This document shows, in pieces, positions 58,446-64,000 of a stretch of 64,000 nt of DNA. The position numbers were made by a program, and so were the translations under genes. Every line of letters begins with the position of its first letter. Position 1 is the stretch's first letter. The stretch is from Tamilnaduibacter salinus (GTDB lineage: Bacteria > Pseudomonadota > Gammaproteobacteria > Pseudomonadales > Oleiphilaceae): the NCBI RefSeq assembly GCF_003096655.1, contig NZ_QEKQ01000007.1, positions 124,001-188,000 of the forward strand. Direction: 5' to 3'. The notes under the pieces were generated by a model. The model saw nothing but the letters and a program-made list of their open reading frames with translations, made no database searches and was not told the DNA's origin.

Positions 58446-64000
<5,555 letters not shown>

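Overview
The window is GC-rich chromosomal DNA from a Gammaproteobacterium. Long stretches keep the gene order known from Pseudomonas (tmk-mltG-pabC-fabF-acpP-fabG-fabD-plsX-rpmF-yceD / maf / sppA-HAD-rluC / rne, and sthA / nqrM-apbE-nqrFEDCBA / gap / mfd-csiV / mtnP). A complete Na+-pumping NQR, a Na+/proline symporter and proline catabolism suggest a marine or salt-adapted member of the Oceanospirillales/Pseudomonadales group (Marinobacter- or Saccharospirillum-like). The genus cannot be fixed from the sequence alone. There is no phage, plasmid, CRISPR array or intact insertion sequence; this is core chromosome with short intergenic repeats scattered through it.

Layout. 1-6.7 kb: the end of acnB, then a proline-use block (putP, putA and a PruR-like AraC regulator). 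6.8-14.7 kb: one long minus-strand cell-envelope and fatty-acid cluster from yceD to tmk, driven by a near-consensus promoter that sits almost on the yceD start codon. 14.8-18.2 kb: maf, and the sppA-HAD-rluC group. 18.2-22 kb: rne with a predicted leader of about 540 nt and an unusual Gly/Gln/Lys-rich tail. 22-29.5 kb: small genes (YgfB-like, RNase AM, YciI, SH3/coiled-coil membrane protein, PilZ) and the ppsA/ppsR pair with rraA. 29.5-37.2 kb: M16 protease, mgsA, and a less familiar group: a two-TM protein, a PEGA-MORN repeat protein, a tail-anchored response regulator and a two-domain pterin-synthase-like protein. 37.4-41.2 kb: gltX with tRNA-Ala and tRNA-Glu downstream, a Zur-boxed znuA without znuBC, and a frameshifted AEC transporter. 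41.3-47.4 kb: an EAL-HDOD signalling protein, dusA, talB, a TerB-like gene, DAHP synthase and a GDPD. 47.5-56.3 kb: sthA and the full nqr operon with its maturation genes apbE and nqrM. 56.6-64 kb: long-form gap, mfd, csiV, mtnP and the end of an MscS channel.

How the genes work together. PutP imports proline with Na+, PutA oxidises it to glutamate, and NQR maintains the Na+ gradient. ApbE attaches FMN to NqrB and NqrC, and NqrM delivers iron. PpsA, its bidirectional regulator PpsR, Gap, SthA, TalB and DAHP synthase connect central carbon flow, redox balance and aromatic synthesis. TalB makes erythrose-4-phosphate, a DAHP synthase substrate, one gene away.

Most notable are a family of intergenic inverted repeats built on the core TGGTTCATTCGCTGAC, found at five places plus a short related fragment; two further long imperfect palindromes; and the PEGA-MORN / tail-anchored receiver gene pair, the best candidate here for an undescribed system.
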